Below, piece by piece: positions 9,272-20,423 of a stretch of 64,000 nucleotides of DNA (its first letter is position 1; every line of letters begins with the position of its first letter). Origin of the DNA: Liopterus haemorrhoidalis (taxonomy: Eukaryota; Arthropoda; Insecta; Coleoptera; Dytiscidae); contig OZ020618.1 of the NCBI GenBank assembly GCA_963971575.1, positions 31,408,231 through 31,472,230 on the forward strand, written 5' to 3'. A program made the position numbers and the translations under genes. The notes below the pieces were generated by a model, which was given only the letters and a program-made list of their open reading frames with translations, had not been told where the DNA came from and did no database searches.

Positions 9272-9580
9272 TTACTCATTTAGAAAATCAACTATAATTG
9301 CTCTTCCAACTTTCCCACTTTTCACTAAACTGAGTCTGTTTTCACCGGCTTCCTTATTTAAATTTTGTAAATCCTCTTCCGTTAGAACGTAGTTGTATCG
9401 ATCACCCAAAAACAGTACATATTTTTCTAATTCAACTAAAATTTTCTCTCCGTAATTTTGTGTTACAACTCTTTGCACCAATATAACTTTATATTTTTCA
9501 CCTTCAGTCAATGAAGTTAGATTTGTACATGCCTTGCTAGTTGAAATTAAATTAAATTTTTTAAAAGATGAAGATGCCAC
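9272..9580 (-). CDS. Unknown 102-residue protein, first ORF of a compact cassette
   Basis: An intact frame with an ATG at 9580. The protein is small, without signal peptide or membrane segment. After a Ser/Lys N-terminus it reads SLTEGEKYKVILVQRVVTQ, then GEKILVELEKYVLFLGDRYN, a helical acidic stretch, and a final SGKVGRAIIVDF. The alternating hydrophobic pattern suggests a small beta-barrel (OB-like) domain, possibly nucleic-acid binding, but that is only a guess. I do not recognise the family securely, although it resembles uncharacterised proteins I associate with aphids and other insects. A TATA/initiator promoter lies 48 bases upstream and a second ORF begins five bases downstream. Codon use looks normal for the window. 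It is unlike the surrounding transposon debris in being unbroken, which suggests recent arrival or selection. Confidence 0.6.
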   Translation of the reverse strand: MASSSFKKFNLISTSKACTNLTSLTEGEKYKVILVQRVVTQNYGEKILVELEKYVLFLGDRYNYVLTEEDLQNLNKEAGENRLSLVKSGKVGRAIIVDFLNE

Positions 9581-9625
9581 CGTTCTTCTTTAATAATTGC
9601 GATGATATTGTTGGTTCAAAAGAAA

Positions 9626-9668
9626 ACTGACTAACTAACCAAATATAAATTCGATGCATTTATATACC
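9626..9668 (-). promoter_or_regulatory. TATA box plus arthropod initiator for the 9.2-9.6 kb cassette
   Basis: On the - strand TATATAAAT (9666-9658) is followed about 30 bases later by TCAGT (9630-9626), the arthropod initiator motif, and then by the ATG at 9580 after a 48-base leader. This TATA-to-CAGT layout is typical of strong insect and insect-virus promoters. Confidence 0.5.
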
Positions 9669-9740
9669 AGCAACGTGGGAAAATATATCGGTTTGATTAA
9701 TTGTAAGCGTTTTTTTAACATACGTTTTACAATACCTAGA

Positions 9741-9893
9741 CAATTGCACATGTGTTCAGTTTCACATCTAAAAAATACATGTACAAACTTGATATGTTCT
9801 TTCTCACGAAATTGCACATGTGGTCAGATGTTTACAGGATGTGATGAGTCATCAAACACATGTTCAAACTTGATATGTTCTTTCTCACGATCA
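9741..9893. repeat. Tandem repeat upstream of the cassette promoter
   Basis: Two copies of a 33-bp block (9777-9809 and 9858-9890), each containing CAAACTTGATATGTTCTTTC, plus two copies of a GCACATGTG-GTCAG block (near 9747 and 9813). Palindromic ACATGT sites recur through the stretch, and a perfect AP-1-like ATGAGTCAT lies at 9844-9852. It sits 75-270 bp upstream of the TATA box, an enhancer-like position. Confidence 0.75.
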
Positions 9894-10017
9894 CAACATC
9901 TTCATTAACTGTATGATGTACACGAATGTTCACCAGATGTTATTTTTTATAGTGGGAACAGATCACAAAAATGTATCCCATGAAATATCTCTGACTACAT
10001 TTACTCTCGTTAAAATA

Positions 10018-10100
10018 ATATTTGTATGTTTGTATAAAAATTCAACAAAGATATATTTCAATAGATTTGTATGTTTGTATAAAATTCAACAAAGATATAT
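10018..10100. repeat. Direct repeat, two copies of about 34 bp
   Basis: TTTGTATGTTTGTATAAA followed by TTCAACAAAGATATATTT occurs at about 10019-10053 and again at 10066-10100, 46 bp apart. No other content is recognised between 9894 and 10118. Confidence 0.85.
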
Positions 10101-10117
10101 TTGATTAAAGATAGATT

Positions 10118-10390
10118 TGGTTCAGAACTCTCATTGTGTTTCTAGAACAACAAATATCAATCTATACACCACCGATAAAAGGGTCATGCGAATTCTCAAC
10201 CACTTTGGTCCAGAACTCCCATTGTGTTTCTAGACTACTAGGAGAGTTCTAGACCAGGAAAGAGTTCTAGACCACTAAGGTAGTTCTGAACCAATTTGGT
10301 CCAGAACTCTCCTTAGTATACTAGTACACGGGGGGAGTTCTGGACCACTAGGGGAGTTCTGGACCAATTTGGTCCAGAACTCTCCTTGTT
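10118..10390. repeat. Cluster of inverted GGTCCAGAACTC motifs (palindrome cluster)
   Basis: At least nine copies of the 12-mer GGTCCAGAACTC or its complement GAGTTCTGGACC, some with one change, lie in about 270 bp: near 10119, 10207, 10241, 10261, 10281, 10297, 10334, 10351 and 10369. Opposed copies make strong hairpins; the best is centred at about 10367, with arms of about 17 bases. From 10400 to 10464 there is only A-rich simple sequence. Confidence 0.9.
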
Positions 10391-10464
10391 TAACTACCCA
10401 GAAGTTGTTGCAATATCAATAATATAAATAAATAAATAAACAAATCATTTCTGTTTAATCTTCT

Positions 10465-12063
10465 TCTGTATATAGGTATATCATTTATATTTTTTATATA
10501 TATGTATATAAATACAAGACCTGACTGACTCATAAACATCCAGGCCAAATCACTCGACCTAGAAACATGAAATTCGAAAAGTATATTCCTCCATGTCGTA
10601 AGCGATCACTAAGAAGGGAATTTTCGAAATACGACCCCTAAGGGGCTGTAAAGTGATTTCAGGGATTCCTCAATATCTCTTGGGACCAATGAGATGTTGA
10701 CTTAGTTTTTGCTTACAAAGGTTACACATACAAATGTTAAGAACTAAATTCAGGATTTTGTTCTAATCAACCCTTAAAGGGATAAGTTTAATATGCATTC
10801 GGAGTGAATTACAGAACTCTTTGTATTTCCTATGTATGTTGAGTTATAACATTGTGTTTTGGCATATAGGTGACTTTTTAAAATCTTTAGAAACTTCTTG
10901 AAAGTTTTCTTTTAAATTTTCACCCTTAAACGGATAAATTGGTATCTTTTATTCAATAGAACGTCCCCTGGACATAGAAACATGAAATTCGTGCAGGAAA
11001 GTATATTCCTTCTATGCTGTGAGCACCTATTGAGACAGAATTTTTTGAAATTCGACCCCCAATGTGGTGAAATGTTTCTTTCGCGGAATCCTTAATATCT
11101 CAGACCTATAATGAGAGTTTTTGGTTTCAAAGGTTACCCATACACATGTACAAAAACGAAGTTCAGTATTTTGCCCTGATCAACTCATAAACGGCAAATC
11201 TAGATTTAAGGTTATTTATAAAACCCTTCAAGTGTCCTGTTTCATTTCTTATTGGCACATAGGCGTCTGTTTAGAATCGGTTTATGTATTAAAACTTAAA
11301 TACGGCTAAACCGATTTTAGTGCTATTTGCAACAGCGTTTTGCAAATTTGTCTGGAAAGATTTTAAGCTATGTATCATCACGGTATGACACCAGGTTTCC
11401 GATCAATTAAGAAATATTTAGAAAAAAGTCGGAAAAATATTCCATATTATAAAAAGCTATAAAAGATACACATATTCAATATATATATTAACGAATTTCG
11501 GGTTTAATATTCCTACAAACATGTTCCCGAGGATATAATTCACAATTTTCTTTATTTTTATTTTTGACGACAATTATAACGTTAAATTCGCTATTGAACA
11601 TTATTGTAAACCCCTAAGCAATACGAAGAAAACTTACTTATATAGGTACGATTTATAAATCAAGAATAATCACGGAGCAATTATAATAAATATCATAAAA
11701 ATTGTAATAAATAATTTCGTAAGGTGCAAGATAAAATGCTTCACGTGAGCGGCGCTGCCTTTGGCAATGAGTTATTCTCACATGGGCATTTTATGTGGCA
11801 TTTTTCTGGGTTAGCACAACGGGACACGTATGTTATACGTGTTGTTACTAGATGTCTGTACTACCGTTGTTTACAAAGAAGTTCGTACTTAAATTATTTG
11901 CATAAGAAACACATTTTAATACAATGGTAGATTAAAACAAATAAATATATTTGAATGTAAAACGATTCGTAGCAACCAGTCTTGAACCGGTTTCAAAATG
12001 GGCCCGATCTAAGCGGGCTACGACTACTTTTTTTCGGTAGCGAAGCAGCGGGGATACTGCTAG
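10465..12063 (+). mobile_element. Helitron remnant (non-autonomous)
   Basis: The left part carries CCTGACTGACTCAT and the GACCCCTAAGGGG-type blocks shared with the two large Helitrons at 47.7-58.5 kb. The right end, GGTAGCGAAGCAGCGG followed by CTAG at 12060-12063 and then T, is the Helitron 3' terminus (hairpin region plus CTRR). The 5' TC end is only approximate. No Rep/helicase coding is present. The stretch 11310-11990 within it has no recognisable gene. Confidence 0.6.
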
Positions 12064-12065
12064 TA

Positions 12066-12740
12066 CTAAATAATACGTAACCATGTGGTTAGCATCGTAT
12101 GGTCAGGTACTATGTGGTGACACCATGTGGTCAGCTAACTATGTGGTCAGATGGAATCACGTGGTCAATTAATCGTATGGTCAGACAACAATGTGGTCAG
12201 CTAATCATTTGGTCAGGTAACCACGTGGTCAGCTAACCATTTGGTCAGGAAACCATTTGGTCAGGTAACTGTTTGTTCAGGTTTAAAAAAACTACTAAAC
12301 CTAATACGTTACTAATGATGTATCAATATATCCTTTAAAACACTGCTGTGGTCACCACTGGACAGACCACCATCACAAAATACTTGTTTAATTTGTGCTG
12401 CTTTATCAAAAAACGTCTCAAATAAAATTTGTTAGTTATTGCTTTTATAGCAACTTTAGTTGAATACATTTTTTCGAAGTATTTCTCTGTTGTGACTTAA
12501 TCGCAAAAGTTTTAAAACCGACACGAGTAAACTCCCATTTCTAGTTGACCGATTTTTACCAAAAGTTGATCAACTCGTGCCATTGATGTCAAACGCTTAA
12601 TATGAAGTTTCAAAAAAACCCTTTCAGCCGAATTTGTTTTGCACGTGTACACAAATCGACAAACAAACAGACAGACCATATGGTACTAACCGCATGGCGC
12701 TATCCACTTGGTTCCAACCTCATGGTTACGTATTGTTTAG
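12066..12740. mobile_element. Small TIR transposon with subterminal 16-bp repeats
   Basis: The ends are inverted: CTAAATAATACGTAACCATG at the left, and the complement of CTAAACAATACGTAACCATG at the right (ending at 12740), each flanked by TA (12064-12065, 12741-12742). Just inside the left end is a run of about 14 units of the 16-bp CCATNTGGTCAG(G/C)TAA repeat (to about 12285); the right end has three or four decayed units. The centre (about 12400-12550) is a dispersed repeat also found at 45280-45425. No transposase. Confidence 0.6.
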
Positions 12741-12839
12741 TATAATCAGCTGTATTATTTAGTATAGAGTCACTTATGATAAAAAATGTTATGTGATACT
12801 AAAAAATGCGTTCATTTGCATAAAAATATTTTAATATTT

Positions 12840-13353
12840 TTAATACGCAGACATAGTAGGGGCAGTCACAAGAGTAGAGCAAGGTTTTCCAGTTCCCAAG
12901 ATGATGTTACTATTTGGCGGAGACTTTCGGGTTTCAGATTTCTTGGGTCGAGGTGTAACACGTTTTGGGATTTCAAGCACAGGAGCAATGTTAGATGACG
13001 ATGTCGACTCCGAAAATGAATTTTTATCTGCAGGTACGTCGCTTTTAGTCATCTTAGGACGACTTAGCGAATTTGTAACAGCAGATGAGTACGATGTGTC
13101 GGATATTTTGATTTGTGATTCGGTTCGTAGGCGCAACTTCTACCTGCAGCTCGCCAACTTGATTAGTAAGCCTAGCGTTCGCGTCCCGCAAAGCTTTTAC
13201 TTTTTTCATGAGTTGAGTAACTGCCGTACATTCGTTCATACTGCTTGTAATTGTTTGCCGCAAGTAAGCAGATAACTCGATGTTAGACAGGACCTTTTTT
13301 ACAATCTCCGAATCCAAACGAGTAGTCATCTGGGTTGAAAATAAGACGTTCAA
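12840..13353 (-). pseudogene. Fragment of a LINE ORF1-like (gag-like) protein
   Basis: Two overlapping - strand frames, 13353-13054 and 13136-12840, read together as one protein: an N-terminal helical segment with a coiled-coil stretch (LMKKVKALRDANARLTNQV), then a Ser/Pro/Lys-rich linker, ending near GTGKPCSTLVTAPTMSAY. This is the layout of ORF1 N-termini in jockey/CR1-type LINEs. A frameshift near 13100 separates the halves and the RNA-binding C-terminus is missing. Assignment is tentative because no zinc knuckle or RRM is seen. Confidence 0.35.
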
Positions 13354-13754
13354 AAAGGTATATAGAGAAATAGATGAAATAATACTAGTCTCTATTACGT
13401 TAAATTTAACGATAATATGTATATACTGGTATTTATTAATATGAAATCACTTGTACGGACCGCACAAACACGTTTGTTTCTGTTCGGCATGCGATAAAAT
13501 GTCACTTTTATAGAAATACCGAATAATAATTTTACAATTATGTGTTTAAATAAATACTGTTTATTAACCGGATTTAAATCTCAAGATATCAGAAAATTTA
13601 AGCACTACACAAGTATTTTAATTTGTCCATTTACCATTAAAAAAAACGACACTATTTGTGGTGAAAATAAAAACTTTAGTGAGAGATAACTTTTTCACGT
13701 GTTGCACGAATGATGAAAAATCGATATATGCGATATTAGGTTAAGTAGATTTTT

Positions 13755-16268
13755 TTTAACCTGACCAAATGGTTACCTGGTACCATGTGGTAACACCATT
13801 TGGTAAGCTAACGCGCAGTGGTCAGATGAAATCACGTGGTCAACTAACCATATGGTCAGACAACCATGTTGTCAGCTAATCATTTGCTCAGGTAACTATG
13901 TGGTCAGCTAACCATTTGGTCAGAAAAACATTTAATAAGGTAACCAAATGATTAGGTAACCATTTGGTCAGATAACCGAATGGTTAGGTAACCATTTGGT
14001 CAGGTAACAATTTGGGCAGGTAACCATTTGGTAAGGACCCCATGTGGTTGGCTCACCATATAGTCGGGTAACTATGTAGTCAGATGGAATCATGTAGTCA
14101 ACTAACCAAATGGCTAGACAACATATGGTCAGGTACCATTTGGCTAGGTGACCATTTGGTCAGCTAACCATGTAGTCGGGTAACCATATGGTCAGATAAT
14201 CATGTGGCCAGATTGAATCATGTGGTAAACTAATTGTGGACAGCGCACCATTTGGTCAGATATCGTTGTAGTCAGCTAACCATTAGATCAGGTAACCATG
14301 TAGTCAGCTTACCATTTGGTCTGGTAATCATGTGGTCGGGTATCATTTGGCCTGGTGACTATTTGGCCAGATGACGATTTGGCTAGGTGACCATTTGGTC
14401 AGCTTACCATGTAGTCGGAAAACCATATGGTCAGATAATCATGTGGTCCGATGGAATCATGTGGTTAACTTATTGTGGAGAGCTTACCATTTGGTCAGGT
14501 AAAGTTGTAGACAGCTAACCATTTGGTCAGGTAACCATGTGGTTAGCTAACCTTTTGTTCAGGTAACGATGTGGTTAGCACCATATGTTCAGATACCATG
14601 TAGTGACACTATGTGGTCAGCTAACTATGTGGTCAGATAGAATCACGTGGTGAACTAACCGTATGGTCAGACAACCATGTAGTAAGCTCACCATTTGGTC
14701 AGGTAACCATGTGGTCAGCTAACCATTTGGCTAGGTGACCATTTGGTAAACTAACTGTGCAGTCGGGTAACCATATGGTCAGATAATAATGTAGTCAGAT
14801 GGAATCATGTGGTTAATTAAATGTGGATTAAATTTGGTCAGCCAACCATGTAGTCGGGTAACCATATGGTCAGATAATCATGTGGCCAGATTGAATCATG
14901 TGGTAAACTAATTGTGGACAGCGCACCATTTGGTCAGATATCGTTGTAGTCAGCTAACCATTAGGTCAGGTAACCATGTAGTCAGCTTACCATTTGGTCT
15001 GGTAATCATGTGGTCGGGTAACCATATGGTCCAGTAACCATGTGGTCAGACGGAATCATGTGGTCAACTAACCAAATGGCCAGACAACATGTGGTCAGGT
15101 ATCATTTGGCCTGGTGACTATTTGGCCAGATGACGATTTGGCTAGGTGACCATTTGGTCAGCTTACCATGTAGTCGGAAAACCATATGGTCAGATAATCA
15201 TGTGGTCCGATGGAATCATGTGGTTAACTTATTGTGGACAGATTACCATTTGGTCAGGTTAAGTTGTAGACAGCTAACCATTTGGTCAGGTAACCATGTG
15301 GTTAGCTAACCTTTTGTTCAGGTAACGATGTGGTTAGCACCATATGTTCAGATACCATGTGGTGACACTATGTGGTCAGCTAACTATGTGGTCAGATAGA
15401 ATCACGTGGTGAACTAACCATATGGTCAGACAACCATGTAGTAAGCTCACCATTTGGTCAGGTAACCATGTGGTCAGCTAACCATTTGGCTAGGTGACCA
15501 TTTGGTAAACTAACTGTGCAGTCGGGTAACCATATGGTCAGATAATAATGTAGTCAGATGGAATCATGTGGTTAATTAAATGTGGACAGCTACCCATTTG
15601 GTAAGGTAACATTGTAGTCAGCTAACAATTTGGTCAGGTAATAATACAGCTAATTATACTAAATAATACGTAACCATGTGGTTAGCACCATATGGTCAGG
15701 TACCATGTGGTGACACTATGTGGTTGGCTAATTATGTGGTAAGAAGGAATCACGTGCTCAACTAACCATATGGTTAAACAACTATGTGGTCAGCAAACCA
15801 TTTGGGCAGGAAAACATTTGGTCAGGTAACCAAATGAATGGGTAACCATTTGTACAGGCAACCAAATGGTAAGGTAACCATTTGGTCAGGTAACCATTTA
15901 GTCAGGTAACCCTGTGGTCGGGTAATCATATAGTCGAGTAACCATGTGGTCAGACGGAATCATGTGGTCAACTAATCAAATGGCAATACAACATTTGGTC
16001 AGGTACCATTTGGCCAGGTGACCATTTGGAGAGCTAACCATGTAGTCGGGTAACTATATGGTCAGACAATCATGTGGTCAGATGGAATCATGTGGTAAAC
16101 TAATTGTGGACAGCTAAACATTTAGTCAGGTATCGTTGTAGTCAGCTAACCATTTGGACAGGTAACCATGTAATCAGCTTAACTTTTGGTCAGGAAACGA
16201 TTTGGTCAACTAACCAAACGGTTGGGTAACCATTTGGTCAGGCAACCATTTGGTCAGGTAACCATTTT
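13755..16268. repeat. Satellite-like array of a 16-bp quasi-palindromic unit
   Basis: About 150 degenerate copies of TAACCATTTGGTCAGG (16 bp; variants have ATG or ATA in the centre and GCTAA for GGTAA; some units are 17-18 bp). Each unit holds two near-palindromes, ACCATNTGGT and GGTAACC. A higher-order duplication is present: about 14163-14830 is repeated at about 14842-15588 with high identity, the second copy having about 85 bp extra near 15020-15100. A fresh copy of the TIR end of the 12066 element (ACTAAATAATACGTAACCAT) is embedded at about 15658. No coding potential. Confidence 0.9.
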
Positions 16269-16627
16269 GGCGGGAAAACTTTAAAAGTTTAAATTTAATT
16301 ATCTCCCTTATTATTGACTAAACGGTAAAAAAATTCAAACAATAAATATTCTAAATTTAAAGACAATTCTTTTATCTAACTACAATTTTTTAATTGGATA
16401 AATATTTAAAGAGTTATGGCGGGAAATATTAAAATTTTAAATTTAAGTATCTACCTTATTATGGACTTAACAGCAAAAAATGTAAAACAAATTTTGTATA
16501 AAATTAAAAGACAAATTTTTTATTTAAATACATTTTTTTGATTGGATAAATATTTGGAGATTTATGGCGGGTAAACTCAAAATATTAAAAAATTTCATAA
16601 CTCTCTTATTATTGACTTAACAGCAAA
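16268..16627. repeat. AT-rich ~165-bp tandem repeat interrupted by a LINE
   Basis: Two and a bit copies of a unit beginning GGCGGGAAAAC and containing GACTTAACAGCAAAAA and GATTGGATAAATATTT. The same unit resumes at 58620-58840. Here it stops at CAGCAAAA, exactly where LINE coding starts, so the LINE inserted into it. Confidence 0.75.
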
Positions 16628-17829
16628 AATGCGGACGACTTAGTCATTATAGCTAATTCACCAATTGATGTTTCGCGTAATTTACAAGCTCTAGAAAATT
16701 ACTGTCTACAAAACTCTCTTGAAATAAATCCATCAAAAACCAATGTAATGCATTTTTATAAAGGGAGGCCACCAAACACAACACACAGGTTTTTATGTCA
16801 AGGAAGCGAAATTAAAAATATCTCAAATTATGTATACCTAGGAATTCCATTCGTTTCCTCGGGTCTACACTTAGAAGCAGCTAAACATGCAAACAGCAAG
16901 GCAAGAATATCTTTAGGTAACATTAAACAACTAATGATACGCTCAAAAATGACATCTTGGAACGCGAGACTGAAGCTATATAATACAGTTCCTCTACATA
17001 CACTTCTCTATGCCTCAGAATTATTTGGTCTACGGTATGTTGATATCCTGGAGACTACACAACTATATTTCTTTAAAAATCTGTTTGGATGGAACAAAAC
17101 TACCCCAAATTATATTGTGCGGAGAGAAACCAATCAATCTAAAGTAGAGCTTGATATATTTGCCCGAGCAACAAAATGGTGGATAAAAATATTAAAAATG
17201 AACGACAACAGATACCCAAAAATATGCAACATTAGACTGAAAAATTTCCACAATAGTCCAAATAACATAGTAAAATATAACTGGGTGACACAATATAGTG
17301 GAATGTTAAATCAAATTGGATATAGCTGGTTATGGGAAAAACAGAGCTTCCTGAAGGTTACAGAAAACTTAGAAGTTGTTATAGAGGCATATAGAAACAT
17401 GCTAGAGCTCAAGGATAATGACAGAATACTCAATTCTAGTTATAATACTATGTACAGAGATATAGCATTATTCAACAAATATCTAACATTTCCATGTAAT
17501 TTCAAACAGCATCAACTAATAAGTCAACTGAGAGTAGCCAATACCGAGTTCATAATAAAACTGTACATAAACGGAACTATGCACTCGTTTAACACTGAGG
17601 AAATCTGCTTAATTTGTAACTTACTAGAAAAAGATAATTTTCACCATTTCCTTATAAAATGTCCGCTATACACTGTACATCCAGAGATACTTTCATCCAA
17701 AAATACATTCTTAACACACAAGACGACTTAATTAACTTACTAAAAGTGGAAAATCTGAAACAGTTGAAAGATCTATACAACTTCGCATTTACTGCCTTAA
17801 AAATCAGAAGTTTTATTCTTCAGGAGTAA
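16628..17829 (+). pseudogene. 5'-truncated LINE ORF2: RT from YADD box to C-terminal zinc knuckle
   Basis: The coding starts abruptly at the RT catalytic box (ADDLVIIANSP) at 16628 and runs through the thumb region (NYVYLGIPFVSSG) and a long C-terminal domain with a CCHC-type motif (CLICNLLEKDNFHHFLIKC, near 17610-17665). It lacks the endonuclease and the first part of the RT, as expected from incomplete target-primed reverse transcription. The frame in use stops at 17731, but a second frame continues the protein (DDLINLLKVENLKQLKDL, then a stop at 17829), so one base was gained or lost in the A5 run near 17698. I cannot fix the clade; the body is in the jockey/I/R1-like range. Not functional. 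Confidence 0.8.
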
Positions 17830-17879
17830 ACTAAAAGTCACCCCCAACAAACACTTACTATAACTATATTGCTACGATA

Positions 17880-18745
17880 TCACTGTTAAATATGAGTTTT
17901 ATAATTATGTATTTATTTTGTTTTATTATCTTTGTATCACTTTTATTTATCTACTTATGTATTTATTTAAATTTATTTATTTAATTATTTATTTATGTAT
18001 TTATTTTAGCTTACGGTTTTTATACCATTATAATTAAATATTCGTTTTATAATTAGGTATTTATTATATTTTATTATCTACGTATCACTTTTATTTATCT
18101 ATTTATGTATTTTTTTTTTAAATTTAGATATTTAATTATTTATTTATGTATTTATTTTAGCTTAATACGGTTTTTATACCATTATCATTAAATATGCGTT
18201 TTATAATTATGTATTTATTATATTTTATTATCTTCGTATCACTTTTATTTATCTATTTATGTATTTTTTTAAAATTTATTTATTTAATTATTTATTTATT
18301 TATTTATTTTAGCTTAATACGATTTTTATACTATTATCATTAAATATGCGTTTTATAATTATGTATGTATTATATTTTATTATCTTCGTATTACTTTCAT
18401 TTATCTATTTCTGTATTTTTTTTTCCTTTAATCTATTTATTTAATTATTTATTTATTTATTTAATTGGTAGATATTTAAATATGTTAATTGAATTATTTA
18501 AAATTCTATTTATATTAAATTATTTATATACTGCGTTATTTATGGTTTTGTAACTAACTGCTCATATTCTGTTGTATTCATTGTTTGTATGTACATATAT
18601 ATGCACTTAAATTGTATATTTTGGCTCATATATATTCATTGTAAATTTTATTTATACTATGTAGTATCAATTTTATGTGCATATATTTAGGTATTTATTT
18701 ATTTTAACCTAATATGATTTTTTAACCATTTATTCAATTATAGTT
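17880..18745 (+). repeat. LINE 3' region with ~150-bp tandem repeats
   Basis: Four copies, at about 17895, 18042, 18197 and 18349, of a unit containing CGTTTTATAATTATGTATTT and a TTTATTTATTTA-rich stretch, period 147-155 bp. The following 18450-18720 stretch resembles 22265-22505, so the 3' region was longer and has been split by the elements in between. Confidence 0.75.
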
Positions 18746-18748
18746 TAA

Positions 18749-18900
18749 CTAGGGGCCTCAGCCCGGCTATGCCGGGTTTCTCCCCCTACGTTGACAAAAC
18801 TCGTCGCTTCGCGACTCGTTTTAATATGTTAAGGCATTTTGCCGGACTTGTCGATCATAAAACTCGTCGCTTCGCGAGTCGTTTTTGCCTGTCACGTGAT
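18749..18900 (-). mobile_element. Helitron 3' terminus (left-pointing)
   Basis: On the - strand: hairpin CCCGGC-ATA-GCCGGG (18776-18762), 9 bases, then CTAG (18752-18749) followed by T. This is a textbook Helitron 3' end. Further in, two copies of CGTCGCTTCGCGA-type hairpins occur (18788-18805, 18862-18878). The 5' end was not located; the element may extend to about 19050 or beyond. Confidence 0.6.
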
Positions 18901-20423
18901 TATCGAAATGATGGACCTCGGGCGCGTGTGCGGTATATCCACAAAACGTCAGCAAAAATTATTATTGTTATTATCATTAGCCTGTAACAAACAGGAAGTT
19001 CTGAGCAATTTAACGTTGAAATAATTTTTCAAATTTGTGGCACCCCGGTAGAGAAACACTGATATAGCCAATAACAGTCGGGAAGTTCTAATCTATACAT
19101 TCAATGTTCAAAGGATTATCCAAATCGGATAATTAATTTACGTTTGTACCATTAAACGTAACAATAATATTTTATTTCACTATAAAGAATATATGGATTC
19201 TGAATAAAATAGAGAAAAATTTATAAAATTGTTGAATATTATTGCATAGGATTCACTATTAATTATGTCACTTGGAAATTTAGAAAAACTTTTGAGTAAC
19301 ACTGATAGATGTGAAATTTGCCGATTTTCGTTGTAAGTAATAATATATTCGTTGTAGTAATATTTTACGTTATTAAATTTAGTATTTTGTTTAACTATTT
19401 AAAAAGGTATTTATAATTTTCAGTTTTTTTGTAAATAATTTGGTTTACATGTAAATATATTATAGTCGTTTTTTAATTTATTTAATCACTAAAATTTCAG
19501 CTATAATTCAGTAATGCGAAGGAATTGTCTCCTAAATTTGAATGTCGGTAGTTGTTTCGTTGTTCGAGAGAGGCGCTGATGAATACTTTTATCATAATTT
19601 TTAAGTTTTTTTGAAATACGTCTTAAAATTAGCATTTTTACTGCAAAAAAAAAAAAAAATCAGCGGAAGACAGTCATGATGGTGATAAAGGAATAATATA
19701 TTAAAATGACATCTGGGTATATAATACTTCAAGATTTAACACAATTAAAATTCCGCAATTACTAAATATCGAATATTATTCTGTCTTATCTATCCTCCTT
19801 ATACGTTGTACTTTATACTTTCGTTAATATAGTTAGTAAAATAGTTAATAACATACAGTTTCCAGAATTAAAATAACAATACTGCTTAACAGATCTATCC
19901 TCACCCTGAAAACTAATTTGAACGTATCTACAGATAGGTTTAACATTTAAAACGTTCGAACGATCCTTAAAATATATTTTGATAACTCAAAACTGATTCT
20001 TACTTTCTTAATTATTATTTTCTTTTCCGTTTAATAGCATTTTTTCAGTTAAAAATGCAATTTTATGGTCGGCAAAAATTTTCAAAATTTATGAAAATGT
20101 GTTAAAACTTTAAAAAACTGCATTATCTTTATCAACTCTTATGTATTTTTTACACATTTCATCAATTTTATTAATAAAATACCTTCAATTGTAGGTTTTT
20201 CCATTCAGTTTTGGTCTGAAATCGTCTTCTGAATAGTAAAAAAATAGAAATATGAATAAACATCTTTTATCGTCTGATAAAACCTATCCGTGCCTAGCAA
20301 GAGTGACTTTGACTCGACACGGATTCGAGGAAAAAAAGCATGATTTTCCTCTCTCCGCGTTACCGGAAAAATGAAGATACACCAGAAGTTGAATAGAACA
20401 TTCATACCAACACTTGTACAATA
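18901..20423. other. Non-coding AT-rich stretch
   Basis: No ORF, RNA gene or repeat structure that I can support. It includes an A15 run near 19650. It may contain the body of the Helitron that ends at 18749. Confidence 0.4.

Noticed and set aside
13755..16268. A CRISPR-like array of short repeats
   Set aside because: Repeats are continuous with no unique spacers, degenerate, and in an insect-type genome without cas genes.
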